A program made the translations under genes and the position numbers. From assembly GCF_000801105.2 (NCBI RefSeq), contig NC_079517.1, positions 1,860,001 to 1,924,000 of the forward strand: a stretch of DNA of 64,000 nucleotides, written 5' to 3'. Positions 1-12,059 of the stretch are shown here, one piece after another. Below the pieces are notes generated by a model, which was given only the letters and a program-made list of their open reading frames with translations, did no database searches and was not told the origin of the DNA. The DNA is from Raphanus sativus (taxonomy: Eukaryota > Streptophyta > Magnoliopsida > Brassicales > Brassicaceae). The first letter of the stretch is position 1, and each line of letters begins with the position of its first letter.

Positions 1-686
1 ATATTTGTTTATTTTCACTATTAGGTTGTCTTTTTTTTTTCTTTAGAATATTAACGTGACTTTCTTTCACTTCAGTCAATGTGGCTTTGATATAAGAAGT
101 AAAGCATACATGAACACTTCCCAACGCTATACAAGAAATTCAGGTAAAATTTAGAGGGCTTACATAGCTATATCTGATCGAATATGAATACCAATGAAGT
201 AAATATAAGTTTACGTGATAGATAATCCATGGCGTGAGGTAAGTACAAACTCGACTGCTTCATTGGGAATTTCTTGTATAGCCTCAAGAATTAGAGAATA
301 TTAGTTCTCTATTAAATTAAATGAATTTTCAACTTTAAATCAATTAGCAATGAGAGATTGGCCTATATTGGCTATCTATTTCTTCTAAGTTCTTATGCAA
401 GAATTCGTCCCTTATTTTCTTATTGGAGAATATGCATTTCTTGTAAAATTCTGAACGTGCACTGTCATATCGTATTGAATAATGCACACATATTTAGGTC
501 AATAAGAAGCATCATTCAATTTTATTTAAATATAAAATGTTAGATTTCATGCGATAAGCCAAATAAAGTACAATGATATAAAATTCTACGGGTTATAGAT
601 TTCAATTGTAACACTTGATGTATTTTGTAACATTTAAACCATAGTGAGTAGATTTCTCTTTAAGTTAGTGATTCTCTGTTTTTCTA
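1..686. other. AT-rich intergenic DNA
   Basis: No gene, RNA or repeat is recognisable here. The only open frame (358-543) is short, AT-rich and resembles nothing known. Confidence 0.6.
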
Positions 687-688
687 TA

Positions 689-927
689 CTCCCTCTGTTC
701 CATATTATTTGATGTTTTATCTCAATGCACAAATATTAAGGAAAACTATTTTTTTACTAAAAGTATTACTAAATTATAATTTAATTTAATTATAAATAGA
801 AATAATAAAAATTCAATTGGTTACACAGTTTTTGATAAAGCTAAAATTGCATAGATTTGTGCAAACATCATCTATTATGAAACGACAAAACTTTTCTAAA
901 ACATCAGGTATATTGAAACGGAGGGAG
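689..927. mobile_element. Stowaway-type MITE
   Basis: The segment begins CTCCCTCTGTTCC and ends with the inverted partner GGAACGGAGGGAG-like sequence (GAAACGGAGGGAG). The inverted match continues inward for about 30 bases with a few mismatches. Both ends are flanked by TA (687-688 and 928-929), the target duplication typical of Stowaway/Tc1-mariner MITEs. The 239-bp length and AT-rich non-coding core fit a non-autonomous element. Confidence 0.85.
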
Positions 928-1019
928 TATGAATCAAAAATAAGCATGTGGAGGAACACACTTCTAGGTATGACCATGGTGTTAAAATAGACGTTGAGAT
1001 AAAATAATCTACAGTATTT

Positions 1020-1330
1020 ATGATCACGAAATCATCCAAAGGGTTACAAACAAACATAACGCTTGTTCTATCTTCTCTGCATTGAATTATTGTGATCATT
1101 TAAGTCACAAACCCCTTTTTAAGAATTTGAGATTGCACAAATGTTACTCATATTCTTATTTAAACATGGAACAATTTTGGCGCTGGTGGGAAATAGTGGA
1201 ATTTGTAATTCGGTTTAACCTATATTCGGTTTATAGCTCTAGAATCGATTCTAGAGATTAGGACTTTTAAAACAGTGGTGAGTGCATTCATATCTCTTTT
1301 TTTTTTGCAACATTTTACTTTTTCTTTTAA
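1020..1330 (+). pseudogene. Relic of PP5-like phosphatase fragment (repeat copy 1)
   Basis: A broken frame around 1063-1115 reads SIFSALNYCDHLSHK. This resembles the VFSAPNYCDQMGNK segment near the C-terminus of PPP-family Ser/Thr phosphatases such as PP5. The similarity and its flank out to about 1330 recur as a diverged copy at about 20525-20845, sharing the TTTTGGCG region and the GAGTGCATTC region. There are frame breaks on the 5' side. It is a dead gene fragment, probably carried by a duplicated or transposed segment. The phosphatase assignment rests mainly on the better copy at 20.5 kb. Confidence 0.5.
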
Positions 1331-1500
1331 TTTTAGGCTAATTCTCATATTAAGAATGTAAATCACAGGTGAAAACAATGAAAAATTCAAACACGTCAGT
1401 CTCTGAGGTAATAGAGAATTGTATAGAAATCCATTTTTCTCAAACGAGTTACCATCTTCAGACTATGATCTGTTAGTAGGAATAAAACACATGTGGAACG

Positions 1501-1770
1501 GATAAACTCAAAAACTATCTTGGCGAGAATGATGTTGACAAGGCAATTAGATATGTGTACGATGGTTTATCCGAGAAACACAAATATTTGTTCGGTTCGT
1601 TGAGAGGTTCCAAACGTTGGGGTAAGAATGACGCCATGTTCTCGCTTGCGGGGAGGGAGTGGGGCGTGGAGGAGGAGATACAAACCCTTGCAGACTTGGC
1701 GCTCATCTCTATATCTAGTGAATGAGGTATCTTAATGCACCATGTAGTAGAAAAGCATATGTGGGAAATG
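1501..1770 (+). pseudogene. Degenerate NB-ARC (ARC2) fragment of a TNL gene
   Basis: In the frame starting at 1501 the sequence reads DVDKAIRYVYDGLSEKHK, then ALISISSE, a stop, and ILMHHVVEK. This is the order of the ARC2 region of plant TNL receptors: the 'LRxSYDGL' motif, then 'KSLIxIS', then the MHD-type motif before the LRR. Stops and lost P-loop, kinase-2 and TIR parts show it is a relic. It lies about 1.2 kb upstream of a complete TNL in the same orientation, so it is probably the remnant of a tandem neighbour. Confidence 0.55.
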
Positions 1771-1935
1771 TCTACTCTTGTTTGCATATAGAATTACAAC
1801 AAAAAAAACTATACTTAGTCTATGGTGGCTAGTAAAGAAACTTATGCACCAGAGAAACTTATGTGGGAAATGACTACTTTTGTTTGTATATAGAATTTTT
1901 TTAAGAAAACCTAAACTTATTCTATGGTGGCTAGC
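1733..1935 (+). repeat. Imperfect tandem duplication of about 116 bp
   Basis: The segment from about 1733 (TTAATGCACCATG, then CATATGTGGGAAATG, ending CTATGGTGGCTAG) is repeated from about 1849 with substitutions and small indels. It duplicates the MHD-like end of the NB-ARC relic. Beyond it, up to the TNL gene at 2968, I see no further gene. Positions 2462-2728 contain only a chance antisense frame. Confidence 0.6.
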
Positions 1936-2967
1936 AATTTTTGCAGAACATGGTGCAAACATGAATGCAGCCATGATATATTCAGAGAGGGGGAATAATG
2001 ATGCACTATTACGTTAATGTCTTCAAGATTGTTGGTCATGTTAAGTTGTAGGAAAAGAATCAAAAAGTTTTCCTACCTTTCCAATATGCCTATGATGTGG
2101 TACTAGGCGGCCTCTTAGCCGGTGTATATGGTGTCAATCAAGCGGAAAAAGTTTGCATAAAAGTATTTACTCACAGGAATAGTCCTAGAATTCCATCTAT
2201 TTTCTGGGTTTGAAAAAATACGGATTTTTAAGAACGGGAATCTTATGATATGTTAGGAATCACTTATGATAGTCATCCTCAGGCCGAAAAAGAATAAATA
2301 TTGAATGCTTAGTGGGTTTGTAGATGGATGTTTTAAAGAGGTGTGTGTAGGCCCAAAAACATGGCCACTAATATTTTACAAGAGGTGTGTGAAGGCCCAA
2401 AAATTTGCCCGTTTTCTGAATAAGCCCACCGAAATAAAAAGTCAGTTTGTTTTCTCAGTTCTTACTGTACATTATGGAATTCCCAGTCAGCGAGAGCGGA
2501 GAAGAATGGATGGAGCCTCTTCCTCCTCTCTATATCGTTCGAAAAGAATTGCTCCGATCTTTTCGTTTTCAACGATTCTCTCTTCTTTCTCCTGTTTGCA
2601 ATTTCAGCTCGGTTTTCTTCTGTTTTGGCTTTCTCGAGGATTTTAGATTCTTCGTTACGGTTTAAGCCTAAGTTTAGTTGTATTGAGTTAAAACCATTTG
2701 GTGAAATTAGAGTTTTTTTGCTATTCAACGCTTTGTTTGGTTGATATTATATGAAACGTGCTCCTGTCTTCTTAGTACTCTTACGGGTTTTGACTTTGTA
2801 GACATTTCCTGTGGGGAAAGTTTCCACGAATTTATGTAGGCTTGACTTTTTATAGTAATGCAATATTCCATGGTTCATAACAAACTCTGCTACAAAAGGT
2901 GTGACTTTAGTTCAGAGAAAATATATATTGGCAGAGTCTTGTGATTAGGTTTCAATCATCATCAATC

Positions 2968-5900
2968 ATGTCTTCGTCTTCTTCTTTGTGTCCCCCTCGC
3001 CAATGGAAATACGACGTCTTCCCAAGTTTCAGCGGCCAAGACGTCCGTAGAAACTTCCTCAGCCACTTGCTCGGCGAGTTCAATCGCAAGGGAATCAACA
3101 CGTTTGTGGACGATCAAATCAGGAGGAGTGACTCCATCGGCCCTGAGCTCGTACGAGCGATAAGAGCATCGAGGATCGGCATGGTCATCCTCACCAAGAA
3201 CTACGCTTCTTCAAGCTGGTGCTTAGATGAGCTGCTGGAGATTATGGAATGTCGGGAGACTGCAGGTCAGAGAGTGATGACGATCTTCTACGATATGAAT
3301 CCATCTCATGTGAGGAAACAGAGCGGGGATTTCGGGGAGGCGTTCGAGAGAACTTGCGTGGGGAAAACAGAGGAGCACAAGAGGAGGTGGAGGGAAGCTT
3401 TGACTAATGTTGCCAACATACTCGGCGAGGATTCACAGAAGTGGTTAGCCCTCTCCACTAATGTTTTCACCTTCCCCTGTGGTGGACTAGATTGTAAGTA
3501 TCATAAGTTTTCTTCTTAGCTATTTTGAACTTTTGGATGAAGTTTAGCTGATAGGCAATTGAAACCTTTAGTCTTGTGTGCATAGGATGCTGCTTCTTAT
3601 GTAACTGCGTGTGCATAATAAAAGATAGGGCATACTTGCAGGGTAAAAAGTTAGATTTTCATGACTGCTAGTTCTTTTCCCTGTGTGTGTATCAGAGTCA
3701 TGTTCCAAATTAATAAAGGAATGATATGTTCTCCTGATCATTTTTCAGGGATAGCGAAGCTGCTATGATTTTAAAAATTGCTACAGATGTTACTAACATG
3801 CTGAACTTCACGCCGTCGAGGGATTTCGATCATTTGGTTGGAATGGAAGCTCACATAGCGAAGATGAGTTCTTTGTTATGTATGGAGTCTAATGAAGTGA
3901 GGGTGGTAGGGATGTGGGGTCCTGCAGGAATTGGCAAAACCACTATTGCCAGAGCGTTATATAACCGAGTTTCCAGCGACTTTCAGCTCAGTGTTTTTAT
4001 GGAGAATGTCAAGGGGAGTTATAGCGGAAATGAGCTTGACGGTTACAGCTCGAAGTTGCGGTTGCAAGAACAGTTCCTTTCTAAATTGCTGACTCTCAAG
4101 GATATGAGGATAAATCATTTAGGTGTGGCAGAGGAGAGGCTAAACTCCAAAAAAGTGTTTATTGTTCTTGACGATGTCGATAAACTAGAGCAGCTAGAAG
4201 CCTTAGCAAATGAACCTCGGTGTTTTGGTGCTGGAAGTAGGATTATAGTGACCACTGAGCACAAAGAACTTTTTAAGGGGCATGGTGTCAACTATATTTA
4301 TGAGGTGGACTTTCCGTCTGGGGATGAAGCTCTACAGATCTTTTCTCAATCGGCCTTCAAACAAGATTATCCGCCGGAAGGATTCATGGAGCTTGCAGTT
4401 GAAGTTACAAATGTCACTAACCATCTTCCATTAGGACTCTGTGTTTTAGGCTCATCACTGCGAGGTAAAAGAAAAAGTGAGTGGACAGATGAACTACCTA
4501 GCCTTAAAGCGAATCTTCATGGCGACATTGAGAAGATGTTAAGAGTCGGCTACGATAGCTTAGGTGATGATGATAAATATAAATCTATATTTCTCCATAT
4601 CGCATGTTTATTCGATGGTGAAGGAGAGGATCGGGTCATTCAGCTACTTGATAATCGTAACTGTGATATTAAATATGGACTTCGTGTACTTGTGGAAAGA
4701 GCTCTTGTATATATATCAAGCGACAAACGTGTTATGATGCACCATCTGCTACGAAAAATGGGCAGAGAAATAGTTCGTAGGCAATCTGCTCACGAGCCTG
4801 GGAAACGTCAATTCCTTATAGATGCTCAGGAGATTTATGACGTTCTTGCTGATGAGACTGTAAGTCCATTTATGTATTTTTGTATATATCATCTCGCTCA
4901 TATGGCTTTCTGGATATGTTCGAGCAGGCAAAACTGTTGTGATTAATTTCCTGACGTATTTTATTTCAGGGTACAGGAAGTCTGTTAGGCATATCATTCA
5001 ACATGTCTGAAACTAGCGAGTTATATCTGGGAGAGCGAGCCTTCCGTGGGATGCATAATCTTCAAATTCTAAGATTCTATAAGAAATGGTCCGATAAAAC
5101 CAGGCTCCATTTACTTGAAGGTTTGGATTGTTTGCCTCTACCTCGTAAACTTAAGTTGCTTCATTGGGAAGCATGTCCTATGAAGCAGATGCCGTTTCAG
5201 TTTCGTCCAGAATGTCTCGTTGAAATCAACATGAAAGAGAGCAAACTTAGGAAGCTATGGGAAGGAGTCCCAGTAAGTTCCTTCACAAACTTCACATACA
5301 GTACATTATGATTTTGTAGAAATGACAGCAGTTCTGACAGTTCTCTCGGGTCTTTTCTTTCTTTCAGATGCTTAGAAGTCTAAAGAAAATGGATTTGAGT
5401 TATTCCATTAGTCTGGATGAACTTCCTGACCTTTCAGAGGCAATATTTTTGAACCATTTGGATTTAAGGAATTGTGAAAGCTTGGTTAGGCTTCCTTTTT
5501 CTATTTGGAAACTTGGTTGGTTAAAGTTCTTACACCTTCACTCCTGTAGAAACTTAGAGCCTCTTCCAGCAAACTACGCGTTGTTCTCTCTAAGTCACCT
5601 CGACACTGGCTCATGCTCGAAATTTGTGGATTTTCCAGAGATCTCTAGTTCTATTGAACGTCTCAATGTGTCCTTTACTCCCATAGCAGCAATGCCTCCA
5701 TCAGTTGAGAACTGGGGTTGTCTTCGTAAGGTGGAAATGATTGGTTGTGAAAATATTACAGAGTTCCCACGTTTTTCGTACACTGTCACTAAGTTACATC
5801 TGGAATGCACAGGAATAAAAGAAATTCCTCCGTGGATCTCGGATCTCTATGGACTCAAAGTATTGTCGATGGCCTTTTGCACAGAGCTGCTAGAGATCTC

Positions 5901-6969
5901 TCCAAATATTTGCGAGTTAGGAGAACTCAAATCACTTAATTTCAAAGGTTGCTACAATGTAAGGGAGTTCCCTGCAGAAATCTTTCAGAGCTTCTGTATA
6001 TGGCATGAGTTGGAGTTGACATTGGTGGGCATTGGCGAGAACAGTTTGCCTACATATACACCTGAGGAGACCGAAGATTTCCCATTAAGGCTGTATCTGT
6101 CTGAGAATGATTTTGTCAGTTTTCCAGATTCTGTCGTGAAGCAGGTACAATACCTTTGTCTTAGAGACTGCAGAGAACTTGAGTCGCTCCCAGACCTTCC
6201 TGACTCGCTGTCAGAACTGCACGCAGATAATTGTGTGTCTCTTGAAAGTTTATCTCAGTCTTCTCGTTCACCTCACGATCCAAAGCTCATCCTCAGTTTC
6301 ATCAACTGCTCGGATCTGGATGAAGAAGCGTATGAACTAGTCATCCAGCAATGGGCTTGCGGTTATGCAGTTCTACCTGGTAGTGAAGTGCCTGACTGCT
6401 TCATTCACCGAGCTAGTGGAAGTTCTCTAATCTTCCATTTAAACCCATATTTAAACCCCTGGAATTTATATGGATCCTTGAGATTCAAGGCCTGTGTTGT
6501 TCTTTCCCCGGGAGATGAGCTCGATGATGTGCCTTTTTGTAGTTTCCAAATATCTTGTTACGTAAGAGGCAGACATTCCACCACTGTCTATGAATGGCCA
6601 GAGATATATGTGGATAGATCAAATGATCCGCTTCTGGAGGATCATCTGTTTATACTCAACTCTTATTTCACGCTAGAGGGAGACAACATCCCTGAAAGCG
6701 AGATGCTTTTTGATTTCAGATGCTTGGGGATGAAAGTATATCCGGACACCGTATCCTCCAATATATTGGAATGTGGTGTACAACTCTTGGAGCCTTGTTC
6801 TTGCAAATACGACGGCATAGCTCACCCCAAGGTATCGACTATTCCTCTGAAGGACGATGAAGGCAACAACAAGAGCATTGCAGAGACAGGGAAAACCAAT
6901 AAACGAGCGAGGTCAAGTGATGCAGAGGAAGTAGAGAAGACGAGCAAAAATCTGAGAGTCAGCAATTGA
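2968..6969 (+). CDS. TIR-NB-LRR (TNL) immune receptor, complete, 4 exons
   Basis: Exons are 2968-3443, 3749-4859, 4970-5272 and 5368-6969, all with GT-AG introns and matching phases, giving 1163 residues. ATG 2968 is chosen because it precedes the TIR directly; the frame upstream to 2941 has no earlier ATG. Domains in order: TIR (about 13-150) with the FLSHL interface motif and the Glu-bearing WCLDEL motif; NB-ARC with P-loop GPAGIGKTT, kinase-2 FIVLDDVD, RNBS-B GSRIIVTT and GLPL-like LPLGLCVL; LRRs from about residue 530 to 925; and a post-LRR C-JID-type domain (about 938-1114, with LPGSEVPDCF). The MHD motif reads MHH. The basic KTNKRARSS near the C-terminus could be a nuclear signal. Family knowledge says TNL TIRs are NADases signalling through EDS1, so this is a cytosolic or nuclear pathogen receptor. 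It may correspond to the At5g17970/At5g18350-18370 group, but the ligand is unknown. Confidence 0.92.
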
Positions 6970-7906
6970 GAAATATGGGCGAAAATCTGAAGAGACCCAT
7001 ATTGATGCTTCGTGTGTGTTATTGATGTCATGTGTGACTCTAATTTAGTTCCTTAAAAGCTTGAACTGTTGTGCTGATTGATGGTTGTTAAATGTTGCTG
7101 TCTGTGAAAAGTGACAATACTTGTTATTAGGAAGGAAGCGCACTGCGCCTAATTGGTATTGGGAGACAAAGTATGACGGCTGCAGGAGGTGATTCTGGAA
7201 ACGCACTATGAAACATTGTGATGTTGACAGACCAGTTCCACATTGGCGAGTTTTATGTGGCACTGTGTGATTGTTATCTATGATGTAATGCATCTTAAAT
7301 TGTTACATTTTTGGTCGAACACGCTTGTGTTTGTGTTCGGCCAAGTTGTTCTTCAGTTCTCATTTGCTTGTGTTTGTATCAGTTTCCTCTGTGTGCATTT
7401 GTAAAAAAAATAAGCTTTTTCAAAACTTGTCATCCTGCCCTAGTCCAATGGTGAAACTGTTTCAGGATTTTTTTTCTATTCATTTTGCTATTCCCATCTA
7501 CGTTAAAAATACTTTATTCAAGCATTGTAAAAAGTTCGTTTGATTCAATTGTTGATGATTACGGCATGGCTTCCTCCCAGTCATAAATCAATTCCAGTTT
7601 AATGGCTTGTTGATGTGTATGTTTGGTTTCTGGACCTCAGAAGTTGCAAAATTGAAATTTGATTTCGAATGCTTATTTGGTAGTAGTCCTTGTCTTAACA
7701 AGAATCAATCTTTTATTTCCTTTCAGAGAAACACAAACATTGCAGCAAATCCAAAAGATGCCATATCACAAACAATACGCATCAAAACTAACTTCGACTA
7801 AATATTTTTGTAAAAAGTAATTAAAGCAAACAAAACACAAACCATTATAGAGAAACGAACTCCTTTTCCTTCTTCAGACCATCTTCATCTCATTTCAAAC
7901 TTTTCT
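6970..7906. other. Intergenic region between convergent genes
   Basis: This holds the 3' flanks of the TNL (+) and methionine synthase (-) genes. The open frames here (7045-7293, 7325-7543, 7607-7801) are short and unlike known proteins. Nothing else is seen. Confidence 0.6.
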
Positions 7907-10900
7907 TCACTTGGCGCTGGCGAGCTGGGAGCGGATGAGCTTAGCCGCATCAACCATGTTCTTCAACGCAGGCTTGACCTCTGTGTACTTACGGGTCTTG
8001 AGACCACAGTCAGGGTTCACCCAAAGGATGTTCTGCTCTAGGACAGCAAGCATCTTGTTCACTCTGTCCGCGATTTCCTCAGAGGATGGTATTCTTGGAG
8101 AGTGGATGTCGTAGACACCTGGACCAATTCCAGCACCGTACTTCACTCCCTCACGGAAGACAGAGAGAAGCTTCTCATCGGATCGGGAGTTCTCGATGGT
8201 GATCACATCAGCATCCATGTCGATGATGGAGTGTATGATGTCGTTGAAGTGAGAGTAGCACATGTGAGTGTGGATCTGCATAACACCACCACCATAAGAT
8301 AAAGACAAAAAAAAACATTGCACTTCAGTAGGTACGAGAGAGATGTGTTAAGGGAGACAAACCTGGGTAGTGTCTTGGACGCCACAGTTGGTGATTCTGA
8401 AGGAGTGAACAGCCCAGTCCAAGTAGAAAGCATGTTCGGATTTCCTGAGTGGTAATCCTTCTCTGAGTGCAGCCTCATCGATCTGAATGACATTAATTCC
8501 ACCTTTCTCAAGATCCTCAACTTCGTCCTTGATGGCCAAAGCGATCTGGTAACAGGTTTCGTGCCTACAAAAGTTTCCAGTAATATACGTTTTAGTCATT
8601 TAGTTGTAAGCTGTGTTTGTTTCAAACTTGAGATTTTATATTTTTTATTTACCTGGGTTGGTCGTTTCTGACGAAGGACCAGTTAAGAATGGTGACAGGG
8701 CCGGTAAGCATACCCTTCATTGGGCGAGAGGTCATGCTCTGAGCCATTGCGGACCAGAAGACGGTCATTGCCTTGGGACGGCTCACATCACCGTAGATAA
8801 CTGGTGGCTTCACACAACGAGATCCATAAGATTGGACCCATCCGTTTGCAGTGAAGGCAAAACCAGACAATTGCTCCCCAAAGTACTCAACCATGTCGTT
8901 TCTCTACAAATTTATTGAAACATGTCTCGTCAGGAACATTAACAAGGACTACCAGCGATAACTTTGAATTGTCAGTACTCTACTTCGAGGGTTCAAGCAA
9001 TAACATATAACATTAAAAAAGAAAAAGCTCACCTCTGGCTCTCCGTGAACGAGAACATCAATGTCAAGTTCCTCTTGGAGGTCAACAACTTTCTTGATCT
9101 CTTCCTTCATGGCCTTAACATAGTCCTCCTCGGAAACCCTATTAAAGAGAGATTCACCGTTAGTATCATACCGTTAAAGGAAATACCAGGAATAAAATTT
9201 AGGAGACTTACTTCTTAGCCTTGTATTCTCTGCGAACTCTCCTGAGTTCTACAGTCTGGGGGAAGGATCCAATGGTGGTGGTTGGCAGGATTGGGAGGTT
9301 AAGCTTCTTCTGTTGAGCATCTAACCTAGCGCTAACATTAGTTGCACGACGGTGGTCTGAGCCCTTCAAAGCAGCAGCCTGAGATAACAAATCAGAAACC
9401 ATACCGATTAGTAAACGCTAAGGAGAAATCTTTAACTGTGGACATGGCTGAGGTTTGACGTCAAACTTACGGCCTTCTGAACACCCTCGTTGGTGACTCT
9501 TGGGGAAGACCTCCTTGAAGCCAAAGCAGCAGCGTTGGCGGAGAAAAGGCCCTGAAAGGGAATTCAGTATTAGCGTTGTACTGTGTACCAAATCATTACC
9601 ATTGAATAATTATTCAAGGATTGAGTAGGTAGATAAAATTGCTACCTCATCCTTCTGACCAGCCAAAGCCTTGGCCAATGCGTTCACTTCAACGATCTTC
9701 TGGGCAGCAAACGCCAACCATGACTTGATTTCGTCGTCAAGCTTGGTCTCGTTTACAAGATCGACGGCGGTGTGGAGAAGAGAGCAGGAGGTTGAGACCA
9801 CAAGCTTGTCTGAATCAATGCAGAAAGATAACAGATCAATTGTTTGAAATACTTATTTCTGAGTGATCCCTTAGTCTAATGTCGGGTGACTCAGGTAAAA
9901 GGCAGATGATTTTGGAAGCACTTATTACCTTTTCCAACAACACCCTCAAGTGCCTGCAAGGTGCTGAGAGACGCAGCAAAGTCATTGGCCCAGATGTTCC
10001 TTCCATCAACAACACCAGCGAAGAGGTACTTTCCCTCGGGGAAACCTGCCTTGACCAAATCAAGGGTCTTAGTCCCACGAACCAAGTCAAATCCAAAGGC
10101 AGTCACACCCTTCAACGAAGTTAGGGTCTTGTATGCTTCAGCGGGGATATCAGCGAAGTAGGTCTCAACAAGAACATTCAATCCAGAAAGAGTTGATTCA
10201 AGTTCAGCATAAGCGCCGGTGAAGGCCTGAAGTTTGTGACCCTCAAGATCCATAACAAGAACAGGCTCGTCAAGCTGAATCCAGGTGGCACCAGCAGCCT
10301 TAAGCTCGGTGATCACTTCCCTGTACACAGTGGTAAGTCAGAGGGTCATTAATAACCTCAAGGACATGGACTAGAAAGTAAAGAAATAAAATAAAAGTGA
10401 TTTCATACTTGTAGACAGGAAGAATTTTGGGGAGAAGAGAGAGAAGGTCAAATGACTTCTCCACACCCTTGGCAGCCTTAGAAAGCAACAAGTAAGAGAC
10501 AGGGCCAACAAGTACAGGGACGGTGTCAACACCAAGCTGCATAAACATCAAAGCTTATCGGATCAGAACTTTAACCAGAGCCAAACTAACTTCTAAGAGC
10601 TATTCTATCAACCAAGTGTGGTTTGAGAATAAGCAAGCCAGTGAATTTCTTAACGTATTAACATCCTCTGTGAAACACCATTTTAATGAATCTAATCTTA
10701 AACACTAAATCCAGGAACTAAAACGCCCATGATCTCTAATAAACAGTAATTTCCTAGGAAATGGATAATAATGAAGAAAAAGATACGTACTGCCTTGGCC
10801 TCCTTGTACTCATTCACAGCCTTGTGAGATGCGTAAGAGAACTTGACGTCAGGGCCCAACTCAGGAACAATGTAATGGCTGCACCAATGAAACATCATAT

Positions 10901-11328
10901 CATTACATTATTCCACAAAAACTATGAACAAAACTAAAAAAAAAATATCACTGCAAGAGAAAAGTTGGAGAGACTCACTAGTTGGTGTCAAACCACTTGG
11001 TCATCTCCATGGCGGGAACAGAGGCGTTACCTCTAGCCATGGAGAAGTAAACATCCAAACCGATCTCACCACCGGCGAACCCGTATCTGGGTGGAACAGC
11101 ACCGAGCATGGCGGTGGTGTCGAGAACCTGGTCGTAGTGAGCAAAGGTGTTGCTGGGGATGTACTTGGTCCCAGCCTCAGACATCTGCTTCCAGATGGAA
11201 GACCTGAGGTCAGCTGACACCTTCTGAAGATCCTCAGCTGTGCTCTTCTTATCCCAGAATGATTCCAACGCGAACTTGAGCTCTCTCTTGGGGCCCATAC
11301 GTGGATATCCAACAATGTGTGACGCCAT
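7907..11328 (-). CDS. MS1: Cobalamin-independent methionine synthase (MetE), 11 exons
   Basis: Coding exons on the minus strand are 11328-10979, 10878-10791, 10536-10409, 10320-9929, 9809-9646, 9551-9471, 9378-9212, 9138-9033, 8903-8653, 8564-8363 and 8275-7907. They join in phase to exactly 765 residues, the length of Arabidopsis MS1 (At5g17920). The enzyme transfers the methyl group of 5-methyltetrahydropteroyl-triglutamate to homocysteine, the last step of methionine synthesis and the methyl supply for the SAM cycle in the cytosol. The zinc ligands fall at the expected numbers: His647 and Cys649 (in HTHMC), Glu671 (in ITIEN) and Cys733 (in NPDCG). The N-terminal barrel starts [12 protein letters not shown]. 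There is no transit peptide, which fits the cytosolic isoform rather than plastid MS3. All splice sites are canonical and nothing is broken. Confidence 0.97.
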
Positions 11329-11353
11329 TTTGATTATTTTCTTTTTTCTTTTA

Positions 11354-11424
11354 CTGCATCAAACAGAAAGAAACAAGATCAAAATCAAATAGTAAAATAC
11401 ATTCTCTTTTTAATAACTTTGTTA

Positions 11425-11456
<32 letters not shown>

Positions 11457-11961
11457 TAATAATAATAATAATAATAATAAGTTTCATACTCCAAGAAAGC
11501 TGCAACTACAGTTCACGTGTTCACAAAATAAAATAAAATAAAATCGAAGAGTATTAGCCATAGCAGCTTTTGTGGTATCAATGATTGAATGAGTCCACTT
11601 CAAAGTAGAATCGAAACTTTTAGATCAAATCACATGCAACATTTGGAGTTTTCAAAGCGGATCTAGCACACACGAGCTTAGAACAATGATCATATTCAAA
11701 GAATGGCTATAGATCGCAAATCAGATCCAAATCTCCAGATCGACCGACACAAAAAAACTCAGATCTGTAATCGATGAGCACTCTCACCGGTTAGATCTCA
11801 GTGATAAACACGCAATACGAACGAACAGATCGCGAAACAGAAGACGATATTCAAATTCAAATCACACTCGATAAGTAATAACAACATGGAGACAAAATGG
11901 GAAAGGGGAAGGGAGCTAAATAAGGGAGACGTAGGGAAGCCATAAAATCTCGGAGACGTAC
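11354..11961 (-). other. 5'-UTR intron of MS1
   Basis: On the minus strand a donor GAG|GTACGT lies at 11961 and an acceptor TGCAG at 11355-11354, 26 bases before the ATG. The 608-base stretch between is AT- and T-rich with no open frame. A long leader intron is common in highly expressed plant housekeeping genes. Splicing is inferred from consensus only. Confidence 0.65.
11424..11480. repeat. (TAA)n microsatellite
   Basis: A run of TAA/ATA triplets, interrupted once, lies in the MS1 leader intron. A short (AAAAT)n run follows at about 11526-11542. Confidence 0.9.
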
Positions 11962-12046
11962 CTCACGGAGGAAGAATCGGAGCAAGTGGTTGGTGGCTAG
12001 GCTACGAAGAAGAGAGAGCGAGGAACAAGAGTGGCTCTGTGAGGTT

Positions 12047-12054
12047 TATTTATA
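12047..12054 (-). promoter_or_regulatory. TATA box of MS1
   Basis: TATAAATA on the minus strand sits about 85 bases upstream of the predicted leader-intron donor. It is well placed for a transcription start near 12020. It is the only strong TATA match in the GC-richer stretch before the leader exon. Confidence 0.65.
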
Positions 12055-12059
12055 GAGAT

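Noticed and set aside
2305..2728. Overlapping frames on both strands before the TNL gene
   Set aside because: Short, mutually overlapping and without domain similarity. They lie in the TNL promoter or leader region.
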